Below, one piece after another: positions 1 through 8,150 of a DNA stretch of 64,000 nucleotides (positions are counted from its first letter, which is position 1; every line of letters begins with the position of its first letter). The stretch is from positions 124,001 through 188,000 of the forward strand of contig NZ_JBBKBA010000001.1 in the NCBI RefSeq assembly GCF_038404985.1, given 5' to 3'. Both the position numbers and the translations under genes were made by a program. A model generated the notes under the pieces. It was given only the letters and a program-made list of their open reading frames with translations. It was not told where the DNA came from and made no database searches. Origin of the DNA: Ferrovibrio sp. MS7 (GTDB lineage Bacteria; Pseudomonadota; Alphaproteobacteria; Ferrovibrionales; Ferrovibrionaceae).

Positions 1-131
1 TTGCCCCACACCGAGTCATAGCCGAGCTTTTCGCACAGCACGCCGAGCTTGACGAAATCCTCCGGCTGCACGAACGGGATCGGATACATCACGCCCTCGA
101 AACCGGTGGGCAGGCAGATACTGAATTTCAT
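1..131 (-). CDS. LLM class flavin-dependent oxidoreductase, N-terminal fragment (cut by window edge)
   Basis: Only the first 43 codons lie in the window; the rest continues beyond base 1. The fragment begins MKFSICLPTGFEG and reaches LGYDSVWG, which matches the first beta strand and first helix of the bacterial luciferase-like (F420/FMN) TIM-barrel family. Members reduce or monooxygenate small substrates with reduced flavin supplied by a partner. The ATG overlaps the stop of the preceding gene by four bases (ATGA), so it is the last visible gene of the molybdenum hydroxylase operon. It is a second, distinct copy of the family after the gene at 128-1108. Substrate unknown. Confidence 0.75.
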   Translation of the reverse strand, partial: MKFSICLPTGFEGVMYPIPFVQPEDFVKLGVLCEKLGYDSVWG

Positions 132-1108
132 TGGTCCCCCTTCGCGGCCGCCATGGCCGCCTTGATCAAATCCGAAACCTGCTGGCTTTCGCTGACACCA
201 CTCAGCACCAGTTCATCCAGGCCGGCAGCGCCGTAGGCGGCAAAGCGCGCCGCCACTTCCGCCGCGGTGCCGCTGGCGGCATGGCTTGCAACGATACGGT
301 CGGTGAGCAAGGCATTGGCGGCAGACCAATCCTCGGCTGCCACGGCGGCGCGCAAGGCCGCCTGATCGAGCGTATTGCCGGCCAGTTCGAGATTGAGGCG
401 GTGATGCTGGCCGCGCAGCACGATGGCCAGCACCCGGCGCAGGCGCTGATGCGCCGTTGCAGCATCCGCCGCCACCGAGCCATAGACCAGGCCGATGCGA
501 CGCACGGCACGGCCATTGGAACCGCGCGCCACATGATCCAGGCACCAGCGCATGAAATCGATCGAGGTGGCCGCCGAAAGCAGCACGCCATCGGCTTCGG
601 CGCCGGCCAGTTCCAGCATCTTGGGCCCCGAAGCAGCCAGGATGACCGGCAGCGGCCCCGGTGCATGCACCAGCCGGCGGCTCTCGATGCGGAAACTCTC
701 GCCCTGGAATGTCACCATCTCGCCGGCCAGCAACGCGCGCACCACGCGGATCGCCTCGCGCATCGGCGCCAGCGGCTTTGGGATCTCCAGGCCTACCGAA
801 CCAAGATCCACCGGCGCGCCGACACCAAGGCACAGCGTGATGCGCCCGGGATAAAGCTCATCCAGCGTGGCGGCACTCATGGCAAGCTGCACCGGATGCA
901 TGGTGAAGGGCGACATCGCCATCAGCGCAACGTCGATCAGCGGGCTTTCCTGCAAGGCGGCAGCGGCCAGCGCAATGGGGTCGCGCTGGAACAGATGGTT
1001 GGCGATCCACACACGGCGGCGCTGCCCGGCCTGCACGCCGGCGGCGAGCTTGGCGCGGAAGGCAGCCGGGGTTTCGCGGCCATCGGAACTGATACTCAGG
1101 TCAAACAA
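128..1108 (-). CDS. LLM class flavin-dependent oxidoreductase (methylene-H4MPT reductase-like)
   Basis: This 326-residue protein has the luciferase-like TIM-barrel layout: a first strand FDLSI, a central segment LCLGVGAP near residue 95, and PVILAASGPKMLELAGAEAD near residues 153-172, the part that usually contacts the flavin phosphate. Family members use FMNH2 or F420H2 to oxidise or reduce small organic molecules in the cytoplasm. The first codon appears to be TTG at 1108, as no ATG occurs before residue 62; an AAGAG stretch lies just upstream. It overlaps the end of the 2Fe-2S subunit gene by eight bases, so it is probably translationally coupled. A role downstream of the hydroxylase, such as opening a hydroxylated ring, is inference. 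Confidence 0.8.
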   Translation of the reverse strand: MFDLSISSDGRETPAAFRAKLAAGVQAGQRRRVWIANHLFQRDPIALAAAALQESPLIDVALMAMSPFTMHPVQLAMSAATLDELYPGRITLCLGVGAPVDLGSVGLEIPKPLAPMREAIRVVRALLAGEMVTFQGESFRIESRRLVHAPGPLPVILAASGPKMLELAGAEADGVLLSAATSIDFMRWCLDHVARGSNGRAVRRIGLVYGSVAADAATAHQRLRRVLAIVLRGQHHRLNLELAGNTLDQAALRAAVAAEDWSAANALLTDRIVASHAASGTAAEVAARFAAYGAAGLDELVLSGVSESQQVSDLIKAAMAAAKGDQ

Positions 1109-1577
1109 GGCTCTTCACCGCTTCGATGATCTTCACATAGCCGGTGCAGCGGCAGATATTGCCGCGCAGGAAATGCCGGATCGTCGCTTCCGTGGGCTTT
1201 TCATGCAAAGCCAGCAGCGCGCGCACCGCCAACACGAAACCCGGCGTGCAGAAACCGCATTGCAATGCGCCATGATCGACGAAGGCCTGCTGAATGCGGT
1301 CCAGCTTGCCTTCCTCGCCCACGCCCTCGATGGTCAGGACATCGCGGCCATCGGCATCGGCGGCCAAAGTCGAGCAGGCACTGGCCGGCAGGCCATCCAG
1401 CAGCACAGTGCAGGCGCCGCAGACCTCGACATCGCAGGAACGCTTGGTGCCGGTAAGGCCTAAGCGGTTGCGCAGGAAATCCACCAGCAATTCGCTGGGC
1501 TGGATTTCCACCTCACGCGGCTGGCCGTTCACCACCGGTGTGATGCGGATTTTCGCAATGCCCTGAACGTCGCTCAT
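1101..1577 (-). CDS. (2Fe-2S)-binding small subunit of a molybdenum hydroxylase (CoxS/XdhC-type)
   Basis: The 158-residue protein has the two iron-sulfur domains of the small subunit of xanthine dehydrogenase-family enzymes. The N-terminal plant-type ferredoxin domain shows CDVEVCGACTVLLDG followed by a fourth cysteine (ASAC). The C-terminal helical domain shows CGFCTPG and CRCTGY. It passes electrons from the molybdenum centre of the large subunit to the FAD of the medium subunit. Length is normal for the family. The start ATG at 1577 overlaps the stop of the FAD subunit gene by four bases. Identification as a small subunit is secure; the substrate of the complex is not. Confidence 0.93.
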   Translation of the reverse strand: MSDVQGIAKIRITPVVNGQPREVEIQPSELLVDFLRNRLGLTGTKRSCDVEVCGACTVLLDGLPASACSTLAADADGRDVLTIEGVGEEGKLDRIQQAFVDHGALQCGFCTPGFVLAVRALLALHEKPTEATIRHFLRGNICRCTGYVKIIEAVKSLV

Positions 1578-2461
1578 GCCGGCACCCGCTTCGCCTCTGT
1601 CTCATGGCCCAGAGCGGCCGTCAGCGCGCGCTCCAGCATGGTCAATGCCAGATGGCGCTTGTAATCGGCGCTGCCATGGCTGTCGTCCGATGCCTCGATT
1701 ACGGCTATTTCTTCCGCTGCTATGCCCAAGCAGGCTTCCGCCACATCGTGCATCGCCTTGCCGCTTGCCGCAGCCATCGTGGCCGGCAATGGCAGCGGGC
1801 GGCCACTGACCGCGCCGATCCAGAATTGCGCTTGAGCAACCTTGCCAGTCGCATCCGGCAGGATCACGGCAGCCGCACCCGCCGCCGGGCGCTCGCCAGC
1901 GCCATAGCAGCGATAGGCGGCCTGCAGGCCGGGAGCCGGCTTCGGCACCAGAATGGCGGTCATCACTTCGCCGGGCTGCCGTTCGGTCTCGAAATCACCA
2001 AGGATGAAATCAGCCACCGCACAATCGCGCTGGCCTTCCTTGCCTTGCAGCCGCACCCTGGCGCCGAGTGCCGCCAGCAAGGCCGGCGGATCGGCGTGAG
2101 GTTCGGCGAAACACAGATTGCCGCCCAGCGTGCCGGCGCAGCGCACGCGGATATTGGCGATGCCGTCACTCAATTCGGCATAGGCCGGCAGAAGGCGCTG
2201 CATCAGCGGATGGTTGGCGATGCGATGATGACTGGCGAGGGCACCGATCACCACATCATCGCCGGCCTCCTCGATGGCGGCCAGTTCGGCCAGTGCCTTC
2301 AGGTCAACCAGGTGCGGGTAATGCAGCACACGGGCCTTCAGAGCAATCAGCAATTCGGTGCCGCCGGCATAGACCGAGGCATCGTCGCCATAGCGATCCA
2401 GCAGGCCGAAAACCTCTGGCAGCGAGCGGGGGCGGTGCAGTTCGAAGCGGCGCGGCAGCAT
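1574..2461 (-). CDS. FAD-binding medium subunit of a molybdenum hydroxylase (CoxM-type)
   Basis: This 295-residue protein carries both FAD motifs of the CoxM/XDH medium subunit family: YAGGTELLIALK near residues 31-42 and a CAGTLGGNLCFAEPHADP stretch near 109-126, followed by the C-terminal CO-dehydrogenase flavoprotein domain. It receives electrons from the 2Fe-2S subunit and passes them to an acceptor. The ATG at 2461 shares one base with the stop codon of the CoxG-like gene (TGATG), and its own stop overlaps the small subunit start. The arrangement large, CoxG, medium, small is compact and clearly one complex. The acceptor (NAD, quinone or oxygen) cannot be read from the sequence. Confidence 0.92.
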   Translation of the reverse strand: MLPRRFELHRPRSLPEVFGLLDRYGDDASVYAGGTELLIALKARVLHYPHLVDLKALAELAAIEEAGDDVVIGALASHHRIANHPLMQRLLPAYAELSDGIANIRVRCAGTLGGNLCFAEPHADPPALLAALGARVRLQGKEGQRDCAVADFILGDFETERQPGEVMTAILVPKPAPGLQAAYRCYGAGERPAAGAAAVILPDATGKVAQAQFWIGAVSGRPLPLPATMAAASGKAMHDVAEACLGIAAEEIAVIEASDDSHGSADYKRHLALTMLERALTAALGHETEAKRVPA

Positions 2462-2904
2462 CAGCGCAGCACCTCCTGCTGCAATTGCTGGCTGAACTCG
2501 GCGAAATTCTCGTCCGCCTTCTTGCGGATCACCGAGTAGCCGAGCGATGCCAGCCTACCTGCCACCTGCAGGCCGGCCTGCACATTCAGCGCCGATTGCG
2601 GCTCTGCCTGCAGTATCACCTCGAAATTCACAGTGAAATTCGTGCCAGTGAACTTGTCCCGTCCGGTGGCGCGGGCGCGCACCAGTTCGTTGGCGCGCAT
2701 CTCGTCGATGAAGATTTCTGCCGGCACTTCCAGCTTGAAGGGGCCGATCTTCTGCTTCAGCACCGCCTTGTAATGCGCCAGCTCGGCCACTTCCTCCACC
2801 TGTTCGCAGCCGGGAATGCAGCCGGCGATGCGGCGGAAATCCAGCAGCACGGGCCAGACCTCTTGCGGCGCGCAGGGCAGCGGCATGGACATGGCGAAAT
2901 CCAT
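2461..2904 (-). CDS. CoxG-like SRPBCC family protein
   Basis: The 147-residue protein matches the CoxG/SRPBCC (START-like) family, with the typical opening MDFAMSMPLPCAPQEVWPVL, a DFRRIAGCIPGCEQVEEV segment and a central GPFKLEV strand. In carbon monoxide dehydrogenase systems CoxG anchors the enzyme to the membrane or helps its assembly; similar proteins occur with other molybdenum hydroxylases. ATG at 2904 directly overlaps the stop of the large subunit gene; GTG at 2907 is an in-frame alternative. There is no transmembrane helix at the C-terminus as in full-length CoxG proteins, so an assembly or substrate-handling role is more likely than membrane anchoring (inference). Confidence 0.8.
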   Translation of the reverse strand: MDFAMSMPLPCAPQEVWPVLLDFRRIAGCIPGCEQVEEVAELAHYKAVLKQKIGPFKLEVPAEIFIDEMRANELVRARATGRDKFTGTNFTVNFEVILQAEPQSALNVQAGLQVAGRLASLGYSVIRKKADENFAEFSQQLQQEVLR

Positions 2905-5171
2905 CACGCCACTCCCTTCGCCTTGATATCGCGCAGCGCACGCCAGACTTTTTCCGGCGTCAGCGGCAGACTCTTGATGCGCACGCCATAGCGGCGGGCC
3001 AGGGCATTGGCGATGGCGGGAGCTGTCGGCAGGATAGCGCCCTCGCCCATGCCGCGCGCACCGCCGGGGCCAGGGCCATCACCGCCTTCGATCAACACGG
3101 TATGGAATTCATCCGGCGCCTCGTCGATGCCCGGTACATGATAATCGATCATGCTGGCATTCACCGGCTGGCCGTCTTCGTAGAGCAGTTCCTCGAACAG
3201 GCCATGGCCGATGCCCTGCATCGCCGCACCTTCGTCCTGCCCCTCGGCGGCCACGCGGTTGATCACCTTGCCGACATCGGCGACGCTGACATAGCGTCGC
3301 ACGGCAATGGCGCCGGTGCCTTCATCCACATCGATCTCGCAGCCAGCGGCGGCGGTTTCCCAGAACAGCGGCGCCTGCACGAAAGCCCCGCCGCGATATT
3401 GCGGCGTGATCACACCAAGGCCCGTCACCTCGCCGCTATCGATGCCGAAACAGCGATGCAGGATGTCGCGGAAACTATGCAGCTCATTGCCGACCAGCAC
3501 GCCACCCGGCGCCAGGCGGCATTGCTCAATGGTGGTCTCGAAGGCAATGGCAGCCAGCTCCAATATCTTGCGCGCGGCATCGCTGGCCGCTTCCTGCACC
3601 GCCAAGCCGATGATCACAGTGGAACGGCTGGCGCCGGTGCCCCAATCAAACGGCGTGGTCAGCGTGTCGGGCTCGGCCACGCTCACCTGCTCCACCGGCT
3701 GGGCCAGCACATCGGCCGCCAGCTTCGCCAGCACGGCGCGCACGCCCTGGCCGATCTCGACGCTGTTGGCGAACACCACCATCGAGCCATCGATATGCAG
3801 CCGCACCATGGCCGAGCCGACCGCCATGATGCCGGGATCGCTGGCCGCCACCGCCAGGCCGCGCGCCGGGGCGTCGCTGCCCTTGGCTCCCGGCGGCAAT
3901 GCCTGCGCCACCAGGTCCAGCGCCTCACCCATATCCACGTCGATGGGCCGCAGGTCGGACCGCACCGTCTCGCCCCGGCGCAACAGATTGCGGCGGCGCA
4001 GTTCCAGCGGCTCGATGCCCAGCGCATCGGCAATCTGATCCATCTGCGACTCCGTCGCCCACACTGCCTGCGGCCCGCCGATGGAGCGGAAGGCGGCGCC
4101 GGGCACGGTGTTGGTATAGACGGCGAGCGATTCAAGCCGCAGGTTGGGAATGCGATAGGGGCCGATGGCACGGTTGGCGGCCTTGATCGCCACGGCCGGC
4201 CCGGTATCGGCATAGGCGCCGCCATTCATCACCACGCGCACCGCCTTCGCCAGCAGCGTACCATCGGCAGCGACGGCGGTGCGTAGCGACACCGTGGCGC
4301 TGAGGCGGCGGCAAGTGAGCATCGATTCGGCAATCGACAGACAGAGCCGCACCGGCTTGTGCAGCTTCCAGGCCAGGCCGGCCACCAGCGGATCGAGCTT
4401 CACCGAGGCCTTGCCGCCGAAGCCGCCGCCGACATAGGGCACACGTACGCGGATCTTGCCCTGCGGCACGCCAAAAATGGCGCCGATCACTTTCTGCACC
4501 GCACTCGGAGACTGGCCGCAGCTCCACAGGCTGAAACCATCGCGCGGATCGTAATCGGCGATAACGCAATGGGGCTCCAGCGCATAATGGAACACCATGG
4601 GGAAGTCGTAACTATCCTCGAAAACCCGGTGCGCCGCCGCCATGGCGGCATCCACATCGCCGGTCTCGTAGGCGAAATTCTGGAACACATTGCTGCCGGC
4701 CACCGGCTTGGCCTGGCCCTTGAAATAGAAATCTTTGAGCGTGTCCATGCGCTCATGCAGCAGCGGTGCATCGGGCGCCAGTGCCGCCTCGGCATCGGTC
4801 ACATAGGGCAGATCCTCATAATCCACCAGGATGGCGTCGAGTGCCTCCTCGGCGCTGTATTCATCCTCGGCCACCACGGCAGCCACCGGCTCGCCGACAT
4901 AGCGCACGCGATCCACGGCGATCAGTGGGCGGTCGCGCAGGAACAGGCCCCAGTGATGATTGAGGCTGGCGAAATCCGCGCCGGTCAGCACCGCCACCAC
5001 ACCGGGCATCCGCAACGCCGCTTCAGCATCGATCCCCTTGATCCGCGCATGCGGCAGCGGGCTACGCAACAGCTTGGCATGCAGCATCCCCGGCACGGTG
5101 ACATCGGTGACGAAGCGGGCAGCGCCGCTCACCTTCTCCACTGCATCGGGCCGGGGGGTGGATGCCGTCAT
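2904..5171 (-). CDS. Molybdopterin-binding large subunit of a xanthine dehydrogenase-family hydroxylase
   Basis: This 755-residue protein holds the molybdenum cofactor and the active site. It has an N-terminal aldehyde-oxidase/xanthine-dehydrogenase domain (DAVEKVSGAARFVTDV onwards), the VGGGFGGK loop that contacts the cofactor, PGAAFRSIGGPQAVWATE, and the C-terminal GARGMGEGAILPTAPA with the conserved catalytic glutamate. The AYxCSFR loop of true aerobic CO dehydrogenase is absent, so this is a hydroxylase for an aldehyde or N-heteroaromatic compound rather than CO. I chose ATG at 5171 because homology begins there and it overlaps the tctA-like stop by four bases; in-frame sequence upstream is antisense to other genes and not coding. 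Confidence 0.9.
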   Translation of the reverse strand: MTASTPRPDAVEKVSGAARFVTDVTVPGMLHAKLLRSPLPHARIKGIDAEAALRMPGVVAVLTGADFASLNHHWGLFLRDRPLIAVDRVRYVGEPVAAVVAEDEYSAEEALDAILVDYEDLPYVTDAEAALAPDAPLLHERMDTLKDFYFKGQAKPVAGSNVFQNFAYETGDVDAAMAAAHRVFEDSYDFPMVFHYALEPHCVIADYDPRDGFSLWSCGQSPSAVQKVIGAIFGVPQGKIRVRVPYVGGGFGGKASVKLDPLVAGLAWKLHKPVRLCLSIAESMLTCRRLSATVSLRTAVAADGTLLAKAVRVVMNGGAYADTGPAVAIKAANRAIGPYRIPNLRLESLAVYTNTVPGAAFRSIGGPQAVWATESQMDQIADALGIEPLELRRRNLLRRGETVRSDLRPIDVDMGEALDLVAQALPPGAKGSDAPARGLAVAASDPGIMAVGSAMVRLHIDGSMVVFANSVEIGQGVRAVLAKLAADVLAQPVEQVSVAEPDTLTTPFDWGTGASRSTVIIGLAVQEAASDAARKILELAAIAFETTIEQCRLAPGGVLVGNELHSFRDILHRCFGIDSGEVTGLGVITPQYRGGAFVQAPLFWETAAAGCEIDVDEGTGAIAVRRYVSVADVGKVINRVAAEGQDEGAAMQGIGHGLFEELLYEDGQPVNASMIDYHVPGIDEAPDEFHTVLIEGGDGPGPGGARGMGEGAILPTAPAIANALARRYGVRIKSLPLTPEKVWRALRDIKAKGVA

Positions 5172-6688
5172 TTCGTTTCTTCCTGCGGCTCCAGCCCCAG
5201 CGCCGCATTGCTGCGCCGCCAGGCCAGAAGCTGCATCACCAGCACCGCCAGGCCGAGCACCAGGATGATGCCGGACATCGGCCGGCTGATCAGGATCATC
5301 GGGTTGCCATCGCCCATCAGCAGCGACTGGCGCAGCGAGGTATCGAGCAGATCGGCCAGGATGAAAGCCATGATCAGCGGCCCGGCCTCGATGCTGGCCT
5401 TGCGGAACAGATAGCCGATCACGCCGCCGGCCATCAGCACACCGACATCGAACCAGGCATTGCGCAGGCTGTAGGCGCCGAGGATGGCAATGGCGATGAC
5501 GATGGGACTGAGGATCCAGAACGGCACGCGCAGCAACTGCACCCACAGGCCAACCAGCGGCAGGTTGAGGATCAGCAGCATGACATTGCCGACATACATC
5601 GACGCGATCACGCCCCAGAACACATCGGCATGCTTCACCAGCATCAGCGGGCCGGGCTCGATATTCTGGATCAGCAACGCCGCCAGCAGCACGGCGGTCA
5701 CCGCATTGCCAGGAATGCCCAGCGTGAGCAGCGGTACGAAAGCAGCCGAAGCGGCTGAATTGTTGGCCGATTCCGGGCCGGCGACGCCGGCGATATTGCC
5801 CTTGCCGAAGCTCTCCGGATGCTTCGACAGGTTCTTCTCGATGGTGTAGCTGAGCAGGGAACCGAGAATCGCGCCGCCGCCAGGAATCAGGCCGAGCAGG
5901 AAGCCGAGCACCGAGCCACGTCCGATCGGCCAGGCGGAATCCTTCCAGTCCTGGCGTGACGGCATGATGCGGCCGATCTTGGTCGTTACCAGCGTCGACT
6001 CGCCGCGCTGTTCCAGGTTGTAGAGAATCTCACCGAGGCCGAAGATGCCCATCATCAGCGGCACGATGCCGATGCCGTTGGTCAGATCGAGGATGCCGAA
6101 GCTGAAGCGTGGATCGCCGGTCATGGTATCGAGGCCGACCAGGCCGAGCAGGATGCCGAGGAACACCATGCAGAGGCCGCGCAAAGGCGGGCCGCCGGCC
6201 AGCGTGCTGGCCAGGATCAGGCCGAAAGTCGCCAGCGCGAAATATTCCGGCGGGCCGAAACTAAGCGCGAAACGGGCGAACATCGGCCCGATCAGCGTGA
6301 GTCCGACCACGGCGAGCGTGCCGGCAACGAAGGAGCCGATGGCGGCAATGGCCAAAGCCGGGCCGGCGCGGCCCTGCTTGGCCATCTCATGGCCATCGAT
6401 GCAGGTAATCACGGAAGCCGCCTCGCCCGGCACTTTAAGCAGGATCGAGGTGGTGGAGCCGCCATACATGGCGCCATAATAGATCGCCGCCAGCATGATC
6501 AGCGCGCCGAGCGGCGAACCGACCTGATAGGTGATCGGCAGCAGCACGGCGATGGTGGTGACCGGCCCGAGCCCGGGCAACACGCCGACCAGCGTGCCGA
6601 GCAATGAGCCGACCAGGGCATAGAGAAGATTTTCCGGCAGGACCGCAAGCGAGAAGCCGTGGCCGACCTGCTGCAACGCCTCAAGCAT
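5168..6688 (-). CDS. Tripartite tricarboxylate transporter large permease (TctA family)
   Basis: The 506-residue membrane protein has about twelve hydrophobic segments and the two signature glycine-rich loops of TctA: GVLPGLGPVTTIAVLLPITY near residue 38 and LGLIPGGGAILGSLLSYTIE near residue 265. TctA moves a carboxylate across the inner membrane, driven by an ion gradient, using substrate delivered by the periplasmic TctC protein. It overlaps the tctB-like gene by eight bases and the molybdenum hydroxylase large subunit gene by four, so transporter and enzyme are almost certainly one transcript. This ties uptake to hydroxylation of the same compound. Substrate unknown; the family covers citrate, tartrate, terephthalate and others. 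Confidence 0.93.
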   Translation of the reverse strand: MLEALQQVGHGFSLAVLPENLLYALVGSLLGTLVGVLPGLGPVTTIAVLLPITYQVGSPLGALIMLAAIYYGAMYGGSTTSILLKVPGEAASVITCIDGHEMAKQGRAGPALAIAAIGSFVAGTLAVVGLTLIGPMFARFALSFGPPEYFALATFGLILASTLAGGPPLRGLCMVFLGILLGLVGLDTMTGDPRFSFGILDLTNGIGIVPLMMGIFGLGEILYNLEQRGESTLVTTKIGRIMPSRQDWKDSAWPIGRGSVLGFLLGLIPGGGAILGSLLSYTIEKNLSKHPESFGKGNIAGVAGPESANNSAASAAFVPLLTLGIPGNAVTAVLLAALLIQNIEPGPLMLVKHADVFWGVIASMYVGNVMLLILNLPLVGLWVQLLRVPFWILSPIVIAIAILGAYSLRNAWFDVGVLMAGGVIGYLFRKASIEAGPLIMAFILADLLDTSLRQSLLMGDGNPMILISRPMSGIILVLGLAVLVMQLLAWRRSNAALGLEPQEETK

Positions 6689-7130
6689 GGGGCCAAACCT
6701 CGATGGGCGTGTCCAGGAACATGCTGAACAGCACGGCGCCGCCAGCCGTCACCAGCAGCGAAACCAGCAAGGCCGGCAGCAGGCCGCGGCCATAGATGAA
6801 CTTCACCAGGATGAACAGCATCACCGCCGTGGGAATGGCGAAGCCGAAACGCGGCAGGGCCGCCACGTAAATCCAGAGCAGGACCAGGGTGGCGATGGGC
6901 AGCAACTGGAAGCCCTCGCCTTCGCCCCGGCCTTCGCGGCCACGAATGGCCTGCACCAACAGGACGACAGCCAGCGGCAGCAGGGCCAGGCTGGCGATCA
7001 TCGGCATCAGCCCGGAACCGGGGATGCCGTGATCCCAGAAGCCGAGCTTGAGAGAGCCCACGCCGAAAGCCACGGCAAGCGCGATCATGACAAGTGCCGA
7101 GACTCCGAGCGGCGTGAAACTCCCCCGCAT
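6681..7130 (-). CDS. Tripartite tricarboxylate transporter small permease (TctB family)
   Basis: This 149-residue protein has four predicted membrane segments, including ALVMIALAVAFGVGSLKLG near the N-terminus, as expected of TctB, the poorly conserved small partner of TctA. I start it at ATG 7130 (MRGSFTPLGV); an upstream in-frame extension of 17 residues is basic and would run into the tctC-like gene. It lies ten bases after the binding protein stop and overlaps the tctA-like start by eight bases. Identification rests on size, topology and position between the C and A components, as usual for this family. Confidence 0.85.
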   Translation of the reverse strand: MRGSFTPLGVSALVMIALAVAFGVGSLKLGFWDHGIPGSGLMPMIASLALLPLAVVLLVQAIRGREGRGEGEGFQLLPIATLVLLWIYVAALPRFGFAIPTAVMLFILVKFIYGRGLLPALLVSLLVTAGGAVLFSMFLDTPIEVWPHA

Positions 7131-7140
7131 GACGCCCGCC

Positions 7141-8103
7141 TTACTGCTTGATCTGCGCCAGCAGCGTACGCGCGCTGGCAATTTCGGAATCGACGAGCTT
7201 CTTCACCTCGGCGCCCGGCAGATCCACCACCACCATGGCCAGACGGTTCATGGTGTCGATGAAGCCCTGATCCTTCAGCGCCGCACGGAAGGCGCCTTCC
7301 AGCTTGAGTCGGGCCGCTTCCGGAACGCCGGCCGGCGCGATGATCGCCTGCACCGAACGTAGCGACTTGAAGCCCATCTCATTCATCGTCGGGGTATCGG
7401 GGAAGCGCGGCGAGCGCGCCGGCGTGTTCACCGACAAGAGCCGCAATTCCTTCTGCTCCACGAAGGGCGCCCAGACCGAGGTTTCGGAGATGAAATCGAC
7501 ATGCGCACCGAGCAGGGCCGGCACCGAACCCGCCGAACCCTTCTGCGGGATATGGACGAACTTGGCGCCGGTTTCCACCATCAGCCCTTCGATGCTGAGA
7601 TGCTGCGTGGTACCAACGCCACCGGTGCCAAACTTGACCTTGCCGGGATTCTTCTTGCCGTCGTCGATCAGTTCCTTGAGCGTCTTCCACGGCGCATTGG
7701 CGGGCACCGCCACGCCGATCAGGTTGTCGCCGTAATAGCTCACATAGGAAAAGCTCTTTTCCGGATCATACTGCACCTGGCGACCCGCCAGCGGGATCAG
7801 GTAGCTGCTGGTGGAAAGCACGCCGAGCGTATAGCCATCGGGCTTGGCAGCGGCCAATTCGGTCATGCCCAGCACGGTGGCGGCGCCTGGCTTGTTCACC
7901 GGGACTATCGGCTGGCCCAGCACCTTCTCTGCCGCCTTGGCCAGCACGCGCGCGGTCTGGTCGGTGCTGCCACCGGCATCCCACGGGATGATCAGGTTGA
8001 TCGGGCGATCGGGAAATTCGGCGCGCGCGGCGCCAGCCGAAGCGAACAGCGCCACTGCCGCCAATGCGGAAAACGCCGCCGTGATTGTCTTGCTTTGCAT
8101 CAT
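7141..8103 (-). CDS. Tripartite tricarboxylate transporter substrate-binding protein (TctC/Bug family)
   Basis: The 320-residue protein starts with a Sec signal peptide (MMQSKTITAAFSALAAVALF, cleavage likely after GAARA) and continues with the Bug-family core: FPDRPINLIIPWDAGGSTDQTAR, a GAATVLGMTELAAAKPDGYT segment, and VKFGTGGVG in the middle. Bug proteins capture carboxylates in the periplasm and pass them to TctA/TctB. ATG at 8103 is preceded by a GGGGG stretch; the following codon is a second ATG at 8100. An in-frame upstream extension to 8154 would overlap the IclR gene and precede the signal peptide, so it is not used. It is the first transporter gene after the regulator. Confidence 0.93.
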   Translation of the reverse strand: MMQSKTITAAFSALAAVALFASAGAARAEFPDRPINLIIPWDAGGSTDQTARVLAKAAEKVLGQPIVPVNKPGAATVLGMTELAAAKPDGYTLGVLSTSSYLIPLAGRQVQYDPEKSFSYVSYYGDNLIGVAVPANAPWKTLKELIDDGKKNPGKVKFGTGGVGTTQHLSIEGLMVETGAKFVHIPQKGSAGSVPALLGAHVDFISETSVWAPFVEQKELRLLSVNTPARSPRFPDTPTMNEMGFKSLRSVQAIIAPAGVPEAARLKLEGAFRAALKDQGFIDTMNRLAMVVVDLPGAEVKKLVDSEIASARTLLAQIKQ

Positions 8104-8150
8104 ACGCCCCCTTGTTGCTGGTTGTTCCTGTTGTTGCGGGAAACTCAAAC

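Noticed and set aside
131-1129. A 332-codon plus-strand open frame opposite the LLM gene
   Set aside because: Low-complexity, histidine- and glutamine-rich translation with no domain; the opposite strand has a clear flavin-enzyme family match.
1101-5171. Calling the cluster an aerobic carbon monoxide dehydrogenase
   Set aside because: Subunit types and CoxG fit, but the large subunit lacks the AYxCSFR loop needed for CO oxidation.
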